Counted from the first letter of the stretch, positions 48,182 to 57,507 are shown. The stretch is DNA of 64,000 bases from Candidatus Cybelea sp. (GCA_036489315.1 DASXFZ010000013.1:59943-123942), one strand, 5' to 3'. The notes: a model not told the origin generated them from the sequence alone. Translations and numbers: made by a program.

Positions 48182-48475
48182 ATGCCGCTCTATGATTACG
48201 CCTGTACGAAATGCGGCCACACGATCGAAGTGCGGCACGGTTTCGATGAGACCTATGCGGAGCCGTGCGCCGTCTGCGGTGCCCCGGTTCGGCGGGTCTT
48301 CAATCCCGCGCCGGTGCTCTTTAAGGGATCGGGCTTCTACGTAACCGATTCACGCCGCTCGTCGGCCGCAAGCAAGCCGGAGAAGGCGGAGAAACCCAAG
48401 GGCGAGCCGAGCTCCGAATCGTCGGGCGCATCGACGGCAAAGAGCGAGGCCAAACCCTCAGAACCGGCCGCTTAG
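48182..48475 (+). CDS. FmdB-type zinc ribbon protein
   Basis: A 97-residue protein starting MPLYDYACTKCGHTIEV, with a second CAVCG pair: a four-Cys zinc ribbon of the FmdB/CxxC_CXXC_SSSS family. After VLFKGSGFYVTD the tail is Ser/Lys/Glu/Ala-rich and disordered. The function is unknown; relatives are seen as putative regulators. Leaderless by promoter position. Its stop overlaps the aroA stop. Confidence 0.88.
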   Translation: MPLYDYACTKCGHTIEVRHGFDETYAEPCAVCGAPVRRVFNPAPVLFKGSGFYVTDSRRSSAASKPEKAEKPKGEPSSESSGASTAKSEAKPSEPAA

Positions 48476-49737
48476 GCCTGCTGCAGGCCCTCTAGGGCCT
48501 TCGCGAAGTCAGGGAAACTGACATCGGCCCCGGCGGCGTTATCGACGGCTAACGGCCCCGCGGCACAAGCGAGTACCGCAGCGCCCATCACGATTCGGTG
48601 ATCGCCCTCGGCTTCGATCTGGGTGCCGTTCGCAAGGGGTCTCCCACCCTCGATCGCGATCTCTCGCCGCTGCGTGCGAACCGTAATACCGACGGCGCCG
48701 AGCAGCCGTTCGATGGCCGCGACCCGGTCGGATTCTTTGGTGCGCAGCGCTTCGATCCCCGAGATCGTCGTTTCGCCGCGAGCGAACGCCGCCGCCACGG
48801 CCAGCAGCGGAATCTCGTCAATCGCGCGCAGTGCGAGGTCGCCGTCGACGGCGATGCCGCGAAGCGCGCTGTGGGCGGCGGCAACGTCGGCGACCGGCTC
48901 GCCGGCCACCGTGCGCTGGTTGCGAAGGTCGATGGCCGCGCCCATCTGCCGCAGTGCGTCGAGGAGGCCGGTACGCGTCGGATTGACGCCCACATTCTCG
49001 ACGAGCACGCTGCTGCCGGGCGTCACGGCGGCTGCGGTTAGAAAGAACGCCGCCGAGGAGAAGTCGCCGGCGACGCGCACCTCGCGCGCGTGGAGTTGGC
49101 CCGGCCGCAGCGCGACGGTGCGTCCGTCCCAGTCGACGGCGGCGCCCAGATAGCGAAGCAGCCGTTCAGTATGGTCGCGCGAGAAGCGATCGCCGTCAAT
49201 TTGCACGGCAACGCCCGCAAAAAGACCCGCAAAAAGGAGTGCGGACTTCACCTGGGCGGACGGTCCCAGCAGGATGAACCGGCGCGTTTCGACGCGGTTT
49301 CGAGCCCCCAGCAGAAGTGGAAGATACCCGTCTGCGGTCTCGATTTTCGCGCCGAACGCACGCAGTTGCGCCGCGACCGGTTCCATCGGCCGGCGTCGCA
49401 ACGACTCGTCCCCGTCGAAACGTGCGGCCACGCCGGCGCCGGCGCACGCGCCCAGGAGCATCCGGGCGCTCGAACCCGAGTTCACGCAGTCGAGGGTGGC
49501 GGCCGGGTTGGAAAGCGCGCCGGGATATACCACCGTTTCGTCGGCAAGTCGTTCGATCCGCAGGCCCAGTGCGACAAGCGCCTCGCGCGTGGCCGCGACG
49601 TCCAGCCCCGGATTGAGATTTGAGATGCGCACCGGTTCGTTGCAGCGAGCCGCGCAGATGAGCGCCCGATGGGAGATCGATTTGTCCCCGGGCACGCCGA
49701 CGCTGCCGCGTAAATGCCCATTTTTAAAGGTCACCAC
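48472..49737 (-). CDS. aroA: 3-phosphoshikimate 1-carboxyvinyltransferase (EPSP synthase)
   Basis: Shikimate-pathway enzyme (421 aa). Motifs: VPGDKSISHRAL, NSGSSARMLLG, the FDGDESLRRRPMEP region and LRTKESDRVAA with later EGDHRIVMG. GTG at 49737, with GAGGGA six bases upstream, gives LVVTFKNGHLRGSVGVPG-type N-terminus; the open frame to 49809 adds unrelated residues. It converges on the FmdB gene and is divergent from HU. Confidence 0.95.
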   Translation of the reverse strand: MVTFKNGHLRGSVGVPGDKSISHRALICAARCNEPVRISNLNPGLDVAATREALVALGLRIERLADETVVYPGALSNPAATLDCVNSGSSARMLLGACAGAGVAARFDGDESLRRRPMEPVAAQLRAFGAKIETADGYLPLLLGARNRVETRRFILLGPSAQVKSALLFAGLFAGVAVQIDGDRFSRDHTERLLRYLGAAVDWDGRTVALRPGQLHAREVRVAGDFSSAAFFLTAAAVTPGSSVLVENVGVNPTRTGLLDALRQMGAAIDLRNQRTVAGEPVADVAAAHSALRGIAVDGDLALRAIDEIPLLAVAAAFARGETTISGIEALRTKESDRVAAIERLLGAVGITVRTQRREIAIEGGRPLANGTQIEAEGDHRIVMGAAVLACAAGPLAVDNAAGADVSFPDFAKALEGLQQA

Positions 49738-49820
49738 AAGGAGTCCCTCAGCGTTGCGTAGCAAGCAGCGCGAAACGATTTTGCTCGGTTGGCGACTGCT
49801 TTTCCACACGAAAGGAAACG

Positions 49821-50252
49821 ATGAATAAACAAGATCTGGTGCGCTCGACGGTCGAACGTCTCGAAATCTCGCGCAAGGATGCCGTCGATCTCGTCGACGG
49901 TCTCTTCGAAGACATTCTGGCGGCGGTCGTTTCGGGTGAGGCCGTCAAGATTCCCGGCTTTGGTCAGTTCAAAGTGCGCGATCGCGCCGCTCGCATGGCG
50001 CGCAACCCCGCAACGGGAGAACAGGTGAAAGTCCCTGCGAAGCGAGTCTTCAAATTCTTGCCGGCCAAGGCGCTTAAAGAAGCGGTGATGGCCAAGCGCG
50101 GATCGCGCTCGACGGGCGCGCGTAAGGCGTCCAAGAGCAAGGCCGCCGGTAAAGCGTCCGCGGGCAAAGCGGCCGCCGGCAGAGCGTCCGCCGGTAGAGC
50201 GGCGGCGAGTAAAGCCGGCGCCAGAAAGACAACGGCGCGCAAGAAACGCTAA
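49821..50252 (+). CDS. HU-family DNA-binding protein with histone-H1-like tail
   Basis: A 143-residue protein: residues 1-92 are a full HU domain (MNKQDLVRSTVERL, then IPGFGQFKVRDRAARMARNP), residues 93-143 are a tail of Lys, Ala, Ser, Gly and Arg repeats (KAAGKASAGKAAAGRASAGR). Tails like this occur in mycobacterial HupB and eukaryote-H1-like bacterial proteins. It bends and probably bundles DNA through the tail. AAAGGAAACG precedes the ATG. Confidence 0.93.
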   Translation: MNKQDLVRSTVERLEISRKDAVDLVDGLFEDILAAVVSGEAVKIPGFGQFKVRDRAARMARNPATGEQVKVPAKRVFKFLPAKALKEAVMAKRGSRSTGARKASKSKAAGKASAGKAAAGRASAGRAAASKAGARKTTARKKR

Positions 50253-50298
50253 GCGGACTCCCCCACACCGTCGCTCGCTTGTAGGAGTCAAAGATCCA

Positions 50299-51882
50299 AT
50301 GCAATTCGTACGCCTCGCGTTCGCGAGTGCGGTAGCGGCTTCGTTACTGGCCGCTTGCGGCGGAGCCAATCCCAGTTCTCCGGTCTCCGGGATGCCGCAA
50401 ATGCCTTCGGCGCTGCACGGTAAGCTGCCGAAGCTTCTGCGCGTGGGGCACACACCGGCGCGGCCTCCGCGGCACACGCACGCGATCACCGCGGCCATGC
50501 GGCAGCGGGCGAAAGCCGGAGGCTGGGCACCGCTTATGGCGCCGCCGCCGTTTACCAACGGCGCCGGCACCCAGATTCAGATGACTGACGGCACGATTTT
50601 GGTGCAAGATTACTGCTCGTCGGACTGGTACCCGCTCATCCCGGATAAGACCGGCAGCTACGTCAACGGCACCTGGGGTAAGAAAACGTCGATGCCTTCC
50701 TCGTACGCACCGCTCTACTTTGCCTCGGCGGTTCTGCCGGACGGCAAACTGATCGTCCAGGGCGGTGAGTACCAGTTCTGCAAGTCGGCTGAGACGAACC
50801 TCGGCGCGATCTACGATCCCGTCGCCAACACGTGGACGCCCGTAACGGCACCGACAGGCTGGAGCGAGATCGGCGACGGGCAGAGTGCCGTGCTTGCAAA
50901 CGGAACGTACATGCTCGGCAACTGCTGCTACACGAGTCAGGCCCTGCTCGACGAAAGTTCGCTGTCGTGGACGATCATCGGAAACGGTAAATCGGACACG
51001 AACAGCGAGGAAGGCTGGACGCTGCTGCGCAACGGCGAGCTGCTGGACGCGGACGTCTTTGGAGCGCCGAGCTCCGAGCTCTACAACCCGAAGAAGAACA
51101 GCTGGTCTTCGGCCGGGACGCTGCCGCAGAACCTCACCCAGGCGTTTGAAATCGGACCTCAGACGATGATGGCCAACAACACCGTCTTCGTCGTCGGTGC
51201 AAATCAGTACACTGCGATCTACAATGCGAACACCGGGAAGTGGGGCCAGGGGCCGAACAATCCGGTGATCGGCGGCGCGCAGTACGACGCTGCCGACGCC
51301 CCGACGTCGCTGCTGCCCGACGGCGAGGGCATGATCCCGGAGAGCCCGGGCGTCTACGCGACACCGGCGCAGTTCTTCCTCTTCAATGAAAAGAAGTTCA
51401 AGCAGATCGCGAATCCGCCGGACGCAATCAATGACTCGAGCTACAACGTCCGGCTGCTGGTCCTGCCCACGGGTCAGATCCTCGAGGACGACGGCTCGAC
51501 CGACGTCGAGGTGTACAGCGCCAAGGGCGCAAACGTTCCGGTCGCCGGCGGCAGGCCGCAGATCACTTCCGTGGCGACGACGCTCACGCACGGGAGCAGC
51601 TACAAGATCTCCGGCAAACGCTTCAGCGGCCTTTCGCAGGCAAACTTCTACGGCGATGACGATCAACAGGCCTCGAACTATCCGCTCGTGCGGATCACGA
51701 ACTCGGGATCCGGAAACGTCACCTACGCTCGCACCCACGGCTTCAGCTTCATGGGTATCGGATCGAACAGCAAGGTCTCGGCGATGTTCGACGTGCCGTC
51801 GAAGATCCAGACCGGTGCGAGCACGATACAGGTCGTAACGAACGGAATTGCGTCGAACCCCGTCAGCGTCACGATCCAGTAG
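50299..51882 (+). CDS. kelch/galactose-oxidase-like lipoprotein
   Basis: A 527-residue lipoprotein (lipobox LLAAC near residue 19). It has kelch-type repeats (LPDGKLIVQGGEY ... NGTYMLGNCCY ... LLRNGELLDADVF) making a beta-propeller, and a C-terminal E-set/DUF1929-like domain (ITSVATTLTHGSSYKISGKRF split). The radical-copper ligands of galactose oxidase cannot be assigned, so enzyme activity is not assured. First of several propeller lipoproteins in this region. Confidence 0.8.
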   Translation: MQFVRLAFASAVAASLLAACGGANPSSPVSGMPQMPSALHGKLPKLLRVGHTPARPPRHTHAITAAMRQRAKAGGWAPLMAPPPFTNGAGTQIQMTDGTILVQDYCSSDWYPLIPDKTGSYVNGTWGKKTSMPSSYAPLYFASAVLPDGKLIVQGGEYQFCKSAETNLGAIYDPVANTWTPVTAPTGWSEIGDGQSAVLANGTYMLGNCCYTSQALLDESSLSWTIIGNGKSDTNSEEGWTLLRNGELLDADVFGAPSSELYNPKKNSWSSAGTLPQNLTQAFEIGPQTMMANNTVFVVGANQYTAIYNANTGKWGQGPNNPVIGGAQYDAADAPTSLLPDGEGMIPESPGVYATPAQFFLFNEKKFKQIANPPDAINDSSYNVRLLVLPTGQILEDDGSTDVEVYSAKGANVPVAGGRPQITSVATTLTHGSSYKISGKRFSGLSQANFYGDDDQQASNYPLVRITNSGSGNVTYARTHGFSFMGIGSNSKVSAMFDVPSKIQTGASTIQVVTNGIASNPVSVTIQ

Positions 51883-51914
51883 TCGAACCTCGAAGATAAC
51901 GAAGGCGCCTCGCC

Positions 51915-52496
51915 GTGCTTAGCACGATGGGCGCCTTCGACTACCTCACGATCCTGACGTCGATCGTGCTGGGCCTTGCGGTAACCAACGTGCTGACCCG
52001 CCTCGCCGGCGTCATCACCGCTCGCGAGCGCGTCGATTTTTACTGGCCGCCGATCGCCTGGGGAATCTGGCTTTTCTTCATTGCGGTGCAGCACTGGTGG
52101 GCGGAGTGGAGCGTCCGTCACACCGCGCACTGGAGCTTCGGAGCCTTCTGGCTCGTGCTGCTCACGCCGGTCGTTCTCTTCGTGCTGACGTCGCTGGTTT
52201 TGCCCGAACCCAAAGCCGAGGCCGCAGTCCTCGATCTCGGCGAGTGGTACTTTCGCAATCGGCGGTGGTTCTTCGGTTTTTTAGCACTCTTGCCGGCGCT
52301 CAGCGTCGCCGAGGAGCTGGCCAGAACGGCGCGCATCTCGTCCCCGCTCAACTTTGCGTTTCTCGTCGCCTTCGAAGTCGCAATCGCGCTGGGATACTTT
52401 TGGAAATCGAGGCGCGCCCAAGAGTGGCTTACCGCGCAGGCTATGGTGCTGACGGTCGTGTACGTCGTGGTGCTGTTCCTTGCGCTACCGAGTTGA
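51915..52496 (+). CDS. polytopic membrane protein, unknown
   Basis: A 193-residue protein with five or six membrane segments and many tryptophans (WWAEWSV). No family recognised. GTG 51915 and ATG 51927 (M-G-A-F-D-Y-L-T) are both possible starts; the latter gives a clean first helix. It converges with an acetyltransferase gene, overlapping it by 12 bases. Confidence 0.65.
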   Translation: MLSTMGAFDYLTILTSIVLGLAVTNVLTRLAGVITARERVDFYWPPIAWGIWLFFIAVQHWWAEWSVRHTAHWSFGAFWLVLLTPVVLFVLTSLVLPEPKAEAAVLDLGEWYFRNRRWFFGFLALLPALSVAEELARTARISSPLNFAFLVAFEVAIALGYFWKSRRAQEWLTAQAMVLTVVYVVVLFLALPS

Positions 52497-52943
52497 GAGG
52501 TCTTTGCGCAGGTAGACCACCCGTTCGGTCTCGCTGAATCCACACGCGGTATGCGCGTGCAGCGAGGCCTCGTTCCAGAGTTGCGTATCGGAGCCCAGTT
52601 CCGAATAGCCGTGGTCGCGGCACCACGCTTCGGCGGCCTCCATCAGCCGACGCCCGACGCCGCGTCCTCGCGCCTCCGGCTCAACGTACCATCCCTCGAC
52701 GAAGGGTACCGGCATCGACGTGCAGCCGTTCGCATACGAGCGTACCCCGAGCTCGAGAAAACCCATCGGCGCCGAGGCCGTCGCGACGAAGGCGGCGATC
52801 GGCACCAACAGGCGCGTTCCCGCAAGAAATGCCGCCGCCTCGGCTGCGAGCTCGCCGGGGTCCGCGTCGGGCCACAGGCGGGCGCGCATCGAGGCCCAGG
52901 CGGAAGAATCGGCCGATGAGACCGGACGAACTCGGACGTTCAT
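52485..52943 (-). CDS. GNAT acetyltransferase, AAC(6')-like
   Basis: A 152-residue GNAT enzyme. It resembles the aminoglycoside 6'-N-acetyltransferase group: WASMRARLWPD near the start, PFVEGWYVEPEARGRGVG (acetyl-CoA loop RGRGVG) and LHAHTACGFSETERVV near the end. Environmental relatives need not confer resistance. The start is 18 bases from that of the divergent next gene. Confidence 0.8.
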   Translation of the reverse strand: MNVRVRPVSSADSSAWASMRARLWPDADPGELAAEAAAFLAGTRLLVPIAAFVATASAPMGFLELGVRSYANGCTSMPVPFVEGWYVEPEARGRGVGRRLMEAAEAWCRDHGYSELGSDTQLWNEASLHAHTACGFSETERVVYLRKDLSTR

Positions 52944-52961
52944 TGAAAGGAAGCAATCACT

Positions 52962-53789
52962 ATGAGATTTGGTACCTTTCTGTTTCGCGCTGCATTCGCC
53001 GCAGCGCTCCTGGCGTGCTCTCTGCCGGGGAGGGCGCTCGCCATCGACACGATTCCATTCACGCCGGCTAACGGTTTGATTCAAGTGCAGGGGTCCGTCG
53101 ACGGCGGCGCGCCCGTACCGATGCTGGTGAACCTCGGCGCCGGCATCGACGTGCTCTCGTCGAGGGTGGGGCGCCGCTTCGTGCGCGTGAACGGCAAGTA
53201 CGTCAGCTTGCGCTTGAGCGGGGAGCGCGTCGATCTTCCGATCGGCAACGTTAATTCGTTCACGGTCGGTGGCGTAAGTCTCGACGTGCCGCACATCGGC
53301 ATCTGGAGCGGGCTGGACGGCACCGGCATCGATGGTTTGATTTCGGCGACGGCGTTTCGGAACATCACGACGACGTTCGACTTCCGTACGCAGAAAGTGA
53401 TCATCGAGGACGCGCAGAGCTTCCCCGAGCGAATCCGGATCGCGACGAAGATCCCGTTGATCTTACAGGACGACCTGGGCATCGCGCTCGGGGTTTTTGC
53501 ACGGTTCGATTTCGGCGGCGGCAAGATCGGGCTCTGCGAGATCGATACGGGCTCAGCTGGGATCACGATCGACAAGACCTTCGCGGCCGCCAACGGCCTG
53601 GTCGAGGGCGGGAAGGCTCGCGTCGCTTCGATCGCCCTGGTCGGCGCCCGCAATACAGCGATCGACGCGCCCCCGGTCAGCCTCGGAAATCTGATCTACG
53701 ACTGCGACGTCGGCAACTCGTTTTGGGCGGGCCGCAGCTTCACGCTCGACCTCCCAAACCGCTATATGTACGTCTTGGTTGGCCCGTAG
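52962..53789 (+). CDS. secreted two-lobed pepsin/retropepsin-like protein
   Basis: A 275-residue exported protein (signal peptide 1-27). Two similar lobes follow. The second has an intact catalytic-type motif EIDTGSAGITI; the first has LVNLGAGIDVLS, where the aspartate and the Thr/Ser of DTG are replaced. The hydrophobic-Gly partner motifs (GIDGLISA, DCDVGNSF) are present. If it dimerised only one Asp per chain would be available; activity is doubtful unless two chains combine. The ribosome-binding site AAAGGAAG overlaps the divergent gene's leader. Confidence 0.75.
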   Translation: MRFGTFLFRAAFAAALLACSLPGRALAIDTIPFTPANGLIQVQGSVDGGAPVPMLVNLGAGIDVLSSRVGRRFVRVNGKYVSLRLSGERVDLPIGNVNSFTVGGVSLDVPHIGIWSGLDGTGIDGLISATAFRNITTTFDFRTQKVIIEDAQSFPERIRIATKIPLILQDDLGIALGVFARFDFGGGKIGLCEIDTGSAGITIDKTFAAANGLVEGGKARVASIALVGARNTAIDAPPVSLGNLIYDCDVGNSFWAGRSFTLDLPNRYMYVLVGP

Positions 53790-53858
53790 CGGTCGAGACG
53801 GCGGGTAGGGGTTAACCATAAGACAAGGGGTCGGTCCGTAGCCTAGGGAAAGCGCGTC

Positions 53859-53894
53859 CTGAAGACTTTCCACGCTTCGGTCTTCAGCTAATTT
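53859..53894 (+). terminator. hairpin after the pepsin-like gene
   Basis: CTGAAGAC (53859-53866) pairs with GTCTTCAG (53880-53887), followed by CTAATTT. A TATACT at 53897-53902 just after it is the likely -10 box of the next gene. Confidence 0.5.
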
Positions 53895-53923
53895 CCTATA
53901 CTGCTACCCTACAAGGAGAAGCT

Positions 53924-55009
53924 ATGCGTTTGTTTTCAGCAGCCCTGTGTACGGCAGTTGCCGCTAGCCTTATATCCGGTTGTGCGGGCAACACGTCGGG
54001 AACAGGCTCGAACGTACCCACCACCGCGGGTGCGCTAGGTCATGGCGTTGGAGCAGCCGGGCTCCGCGGCATTCCGGTCATGACTGTCGCCAAAAAATAC
54101 CTGCCGACCCATATTCAACCCCAGCGCGGAAAGCGCGCACCGGCCGCGGCGACCCGTGGCATTTACGTCTCGGCTTTTTACGGCAGCGACGTCTGGGGTT
54201 TCCCCAAGAACAATAGCGGCAACGGGCCGGCGACCTGCACGGTACCCGTCACTCCCACCGGCGTCAACAGTTTCGGCGTCGACAACTCTGGGACGCTCAT
54301 CGTTCCGGACGGTTTCTCGGGCACCTTCGTATATTCGAATAGTTCGATGTGCGGAACGCAGCTCGGCACCATCAGCGATCCCTACGGCCAACCTTCAGAT
54401 GCAGCGGCAGTCGATGCCGTCAACGGCACCATCGCCCTCGGTAACATCTTCGACAACAGCGATACACCGGGCAGCATCTCGCTTTGCACGCTTTCCAGTG
54501 GAACGTGTTCGACGAACCTCACGAATCCGAACATTTTCGAGATGGGCGGCGTCGCCATGTCCTCTAACGGCGACTGCTGGGCGGATGCCATCAACGAATC
54601 CGATATTGCGGTCCTCGTCTACTTCCAAGGCTGCTCGGGCGCGGGAGTCCTCACAACCGGATTCAGCAACGGCTTTTACGGCGGCCTCGACATCGATAAA
54701 AAGGGCAACCTCGTGACGACCAGCCTGTTCGGGCCGAGCTTCTCGCTCCCCAGCACGGTCAACGTGTACTCGGGATGCAACCCGGCATGTACGCTGCTCA
54801 GCTCGACGCCGCTTGCCGGCGAGAGCATCTTCGGGCACGTCGGCCGACAGGGCCTGCGTTACGTGACGACCGATCTCGAGACGGCGGCCACCGAGGTGTA
54901 TGCGTACAAGCCGACGGGCTTGACGCTCCTGTACAGCTTCACCGGCGGCATCCCCTGCGCAAGCGATGAGTGCGAAGCGGCGGCGTACACCCCGAGCACG
55001 AACAAGTAG
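53924..55009 (+). CDS. lipoprotein, probable beta-propeller
   Basis: A 361-residue lipoprotein (lipobox LISGC near residue 20). The body has repeated beta-type blocks (GVDNSGTLIVPDGFSG, GGVAMSSNGDCWAD, GGLDIDKKGNLVTT), as in NHL or SMP-30-like propellers. It has six or more cysteines, probably disulfides. No enzyme motif. Strong AAGGAGAAG before the ATG. Confidence 0.7.
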   Translation: MRLFSAALCTAVAASLISGCAGNTSGTGSNVPTTAGALGHGVGAAGLRGIPVMTVAKKYLPTHIQPQRGKRAPAAATRGIYVSAFYGSDVWGFPKNNSGNGPATCTVPVTPTGVNSFGVDNSGTLIVPDGFSGTFVYSNSSMCGTQLGTISDPYGQPSDAAAVDAVNGTIALGNIFDNSDTPGSISLCTLSSGTCSTNLTNPNIFEMGGVAMSSNGDCWADAINESDIAVLVYFQGCSGAGVLTTGFSNGFYGGLDIDKKGNLVTTSLFGPSFSLPSTVNVYSGCNPACTLLSSTPLAGESIFGHVGRQGLRYVTTDLETAATEVYAYKPTGLTLLYSFTGGIPCASDECEAAAYTPSTNK

Positions 55010-55039
55010 TCGCTCGCGCTCCTTCGATAATCTGGCCTA

Positions 55040-55076
55040 AAAAGGGCCGCCGATTCGCACGGCGGCCCTTTTTCTC
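55040..55076. terminator. bidirectional terminator
   Basis: GGGCCGCC (55044-55051) pairs with GGCGGCCC (55061-55068), with AAAAA before and TTTTT after. It serves the lipoprotein gene on the plus strand and the phospholipase gene on the minus strand, whose stop is 1 base away. Confidence 0.92.
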
Positions 55077-56438
55077 TTAGTCGTCCCCGATGAATGTCGT
55101 GGGCTTGCTGCGGTAGGGTGTAACTCGTTCTTGGAGCCTCCAAAACTCAAGCGGCTTCCCGCCGGCGAGCTTCTTAAAACGGCGGGGGCTCTGCTTGTAA
55201 TCCAGCGCATCGCCGGCGGGATCGGCAGCGCGCGTGTCCGATGGTGCCAGCTGCCCGAGACCGAAGTTGTCTTCCATGAATCGCAGCACGCTCGCGGTCT
55301 CATACTGGACGTGCGTCACGCGCCCTCGCCGGGCGTAGGGTGAGACGATCAGCAGCGGTACGCGAAATCCAAGGCCGTCGTAGTCCGCGTGTACCGGTTT
55401 CACGGGATCGAACCAGCCGCCCCAGTCGTCCCACATCACAAAGATAACGGTAGATTTCCAGAATCGGCTCGTTCCGACGGCGTTGACGAGCGAAGCGACC
55501 CACGCCGGGCCCGTCTTTGAATTGAGTCCTGGATGATCGGAGTTTTCATACGTCGGCGTGATCCAGGTGATCTCGGCCAGTTCGCCACTAGCGATATCGG
55601 AAAGAAACTGGGAGGGCGGACTGATCACGTCGGCGCTCCAATCCGGACCGTTGTAGATCGGGCTGTCCGCCTGATAGGCATTCCATAGGTTCCCGTCGCC
55701 GTCAATCGGCCCGGCGTAGAATCGCCAACTAACGCGTGCCGCATCGGCTTCGCTGGCGATGGTCGGATTGTCGAAGCAGGCGACGATCGGCGACCCGTAC
55801 GTGCGCGCGAGGGTCAGCGTCGGTACGGTATCCTGTTCTCCGCCCTCACATCCCCAATACGATTGCGGTGAATCAACGGCCTGGCTTGAGTAACCCGCGA
55901 CCGCGTATTGGTGGGAGATGAAGCTTCCGTCCAGGTTTGAAGCAAACATGTGGTCGGCCAGGACGTACTGTTTGGCGAGATCCCAATAAGGCTTAATCTC
56001 GGTGCGCGGCACGTACGCGTACGCCGGGTTTTTTGGCGCACCGAATCCCGCCTGCAGATTATTCCAGCCGTCCATCTTGCACCGGGTCCCAGGCAGCTTT
56101 CCGCGGCCATCGCACGCGGTGAAGAAAGCCGCTGAAAAGTGTTCGATATCCCAGGCCTGTGCAAGATCTTGCGAATGCAACGGAACCTTGGCGCCGTTCG
56201 AGTCAAGTCCGTATTTTTGCGTTTGGGCCCCTGGATAGCTCATGAACAGGTTATTGAACGAGCGATTCTCCTGAATGATGAAGACGACGTGTTGGATCGG
56301 CGTGCCGCTGCCGGTCAGCGGGCGGGCAAAGGATCCGCCGCTGCGAACCGGCGCGGGCGCGTTGAGGGCATTGGCGTCGCAAGCCGGCAGCACGAGCAGA
56401 AAAGCAAGCGGCCATGCGACGCGAGAAGACCATCCCAT
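55077..56438 (-). CDS. phospholipase C / acid phosphatase-family phosphoesterase
   Basis: A 453-residue secreted lipoprotein-like enzyme (lipobox LVLPAC near residue 19) of the phosphoesterase family PF04185. The signature VVFIIQENRSFNNLF gives the metal-binding Glu-Asn; later SNLDGSFISHQYAVAG, FVMWDDWGGWFD and VSPYARRGRV are typical. Hydrolyses phosphodiesters, likely phosphatidylcholine or nucleotides. I chose ATG 56438 with GAGGAG upstream; the frame is open to 56558. Confidence 0.9.
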   Translation of the reverse strand: MGWSSRVAWPLAFLLVLPACDANALNAPAPVRSGGSFARPLTGSGTPIQHVVFIIQENRSFNNLFMSYPGAQTQKYGLDSNGAKVPLHSQDLAQAWDIEHFSAAFFTACDGRGKLPGTRCKMDGWNNLQAGFGAPKNPAYAYVPRTEIKPYWDLAKQYVLADHMFASNLDGSFISHQYAVAGYSSQAVDSPQSYWGCEGGEQDTVPTLTLARTYGSPIVACFDNPTIASEADAARVSWRFYAGPIDGDGNLWNAYQADSPIYNGPDWSADVISPPSQFLSDIASGELAEITWITPTYENSDHPGLNSKTGPAWVASLVNAVGTSRFWKSTVIFVMWDDWGGWFDPVKPVHADYDGLGFRVPLLIVSPYARRGRVTHVQYETASVLRFMEDNFGLGQLAPSDTRAADPAGDALDYKQSPRRFKKLAGGKPLEFWRLQERVTPYRSKPTTFIGDD

Positions 56439-56550
56439 ACAGAGCTCCTCTCGGTAAAAGGCATGCTTTGCTGCACAAAAGCTCGCGACCCTGCGAGGCG
56501 GCGATTTGAAGGAAAGACACCGGCCGAGCAGAGGCGAAGTTGCGGCAGGT

Positions 56551-57507
56551 ATGGTCATTTCGAGCGCGGCGCGTTACGGCTCGCTTTTTTGCATAGCCGC
56601 AGTCGTTAGCGGGTGCGCGGGAGAGCAGGTTGCACCGGCGCCGCTTCCCGCGGCTGCGGTGCGCCGCCCGGCTCGCGACGCAAGGCCGTCATGGGTGGCG
56701 CCGGACGCCAAAAAGATCCCGTTGCTCTACGTCACCGATCTCGGTACGGGCGACGTGTATATCTACGCCTATCGCACGGGCGCTCTGAAAGGAACGCTGC
56801 GGGGCTTCAGCCGGCCGTGGGGACTCTGCGTTGACCGGGCCGGAAGCGTTTACGTAACCGATAATGACGCCCAGCTGATTCATAAGTACGCACACGGCGG
56901 AACCAAGCCGACTGCAACGCTGAAGGACCCGGGTGAGACACCGGGAGGCTGCGCGGTCGATCCGACGACCGGAGACCTCGCGATTGCCAATGTCAGTAAT
57001 CTTGGCAGCGAGCCCGGCGACGTCGCGATCTATCGCAAAGGGCGCGCGCCACGACGTAGCTTCAAAGACCCGGGGATCAACTACTACGAGTACTGCAGCT
57101 ACGACAACCACGGCAATCTCTTCGTTGACGGGCAAAAAGGGGGAGCGTTTGTTTTCGCGGAGCTCTCCGCAGTGAGCCACGCGTTTACGGATATCGACTT
57201 GAATGCCAGCATTCAGTTCGGCGGCAGCGTTCAGTGGGATGGAACGCAAGTCGCCGTTGGCGATTATACCGCCCACAAGATCGACGAGTTTGACATCGGT
57301 CCGAGCGGCGCGACCGAGGTCGGATCGACGAAGCTCGACGGGGCGACGTTTGCCGTACAGTTTTTGATCGACGGCGCCAAAATAGTATCACCGGACGCCG
57401 GCGGCGCAGACGTGCTATTCTGGAATTATCCGACCGGCGGCTCGCCGGTCTCAACCCTAGGCGGCTTGCAGACGCCCTGGGGCGTTGCAGTCAGCCCCGC
57501 TAAGTAA
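56551..57507 (+). CDS. NHL/SMP-30-like beta-propeller lipoprotein
   Basis: A 318-residue lipoprotein (lipobox VVSGC near residue 21). Propeller blades read PWGLCVDRAGSVYVTDN, GGCAVDPTTGDLAIAN and FGGSVQWDGTQVAVGD, ending TPWGVAVSPAK. It shares the SVQWDGT block with the gene at 60327, so they are paralogs. ATG 56551 was chosen by the signal peptide; the frame is open to TTG 56506. Confidence 0.75.
   Translation: MVISSAARYGSLFCIAAVVSGCAGEQVAPAPLPAAAVRRPARDARPSWVAPDAKKIPLLYVTDLGTGDVYIYAYRTGALKGTLRGFSRPWGLCVDRAGSVYVTDNDAQLIHKYAHGGTKPTATLKDPGETPGGCAVDPTTGDLAIANVSNLGSEPGDVAIYRKGRAPRRSFKDPGINYYEYCSYDNHGNLFVDGQKGGAFVFAELSAVSHAFTDIDLNASIQFGGSVQWDGTQVAVGDYTAHKIDEFDIGPSGATEVGSTKLDGATFAVQFLIDGAKIVSPDAGGADVLFWNYPTGGSPVSTLGGLQTPWGVAVSPAK

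Noticed and set aside
50100..50252. CRISPR-like or satellite repeat in the tail of HU
   Set aside because: The repeats are codon-level Lys/Ala/Ser runs inside an open frame, without spacers.
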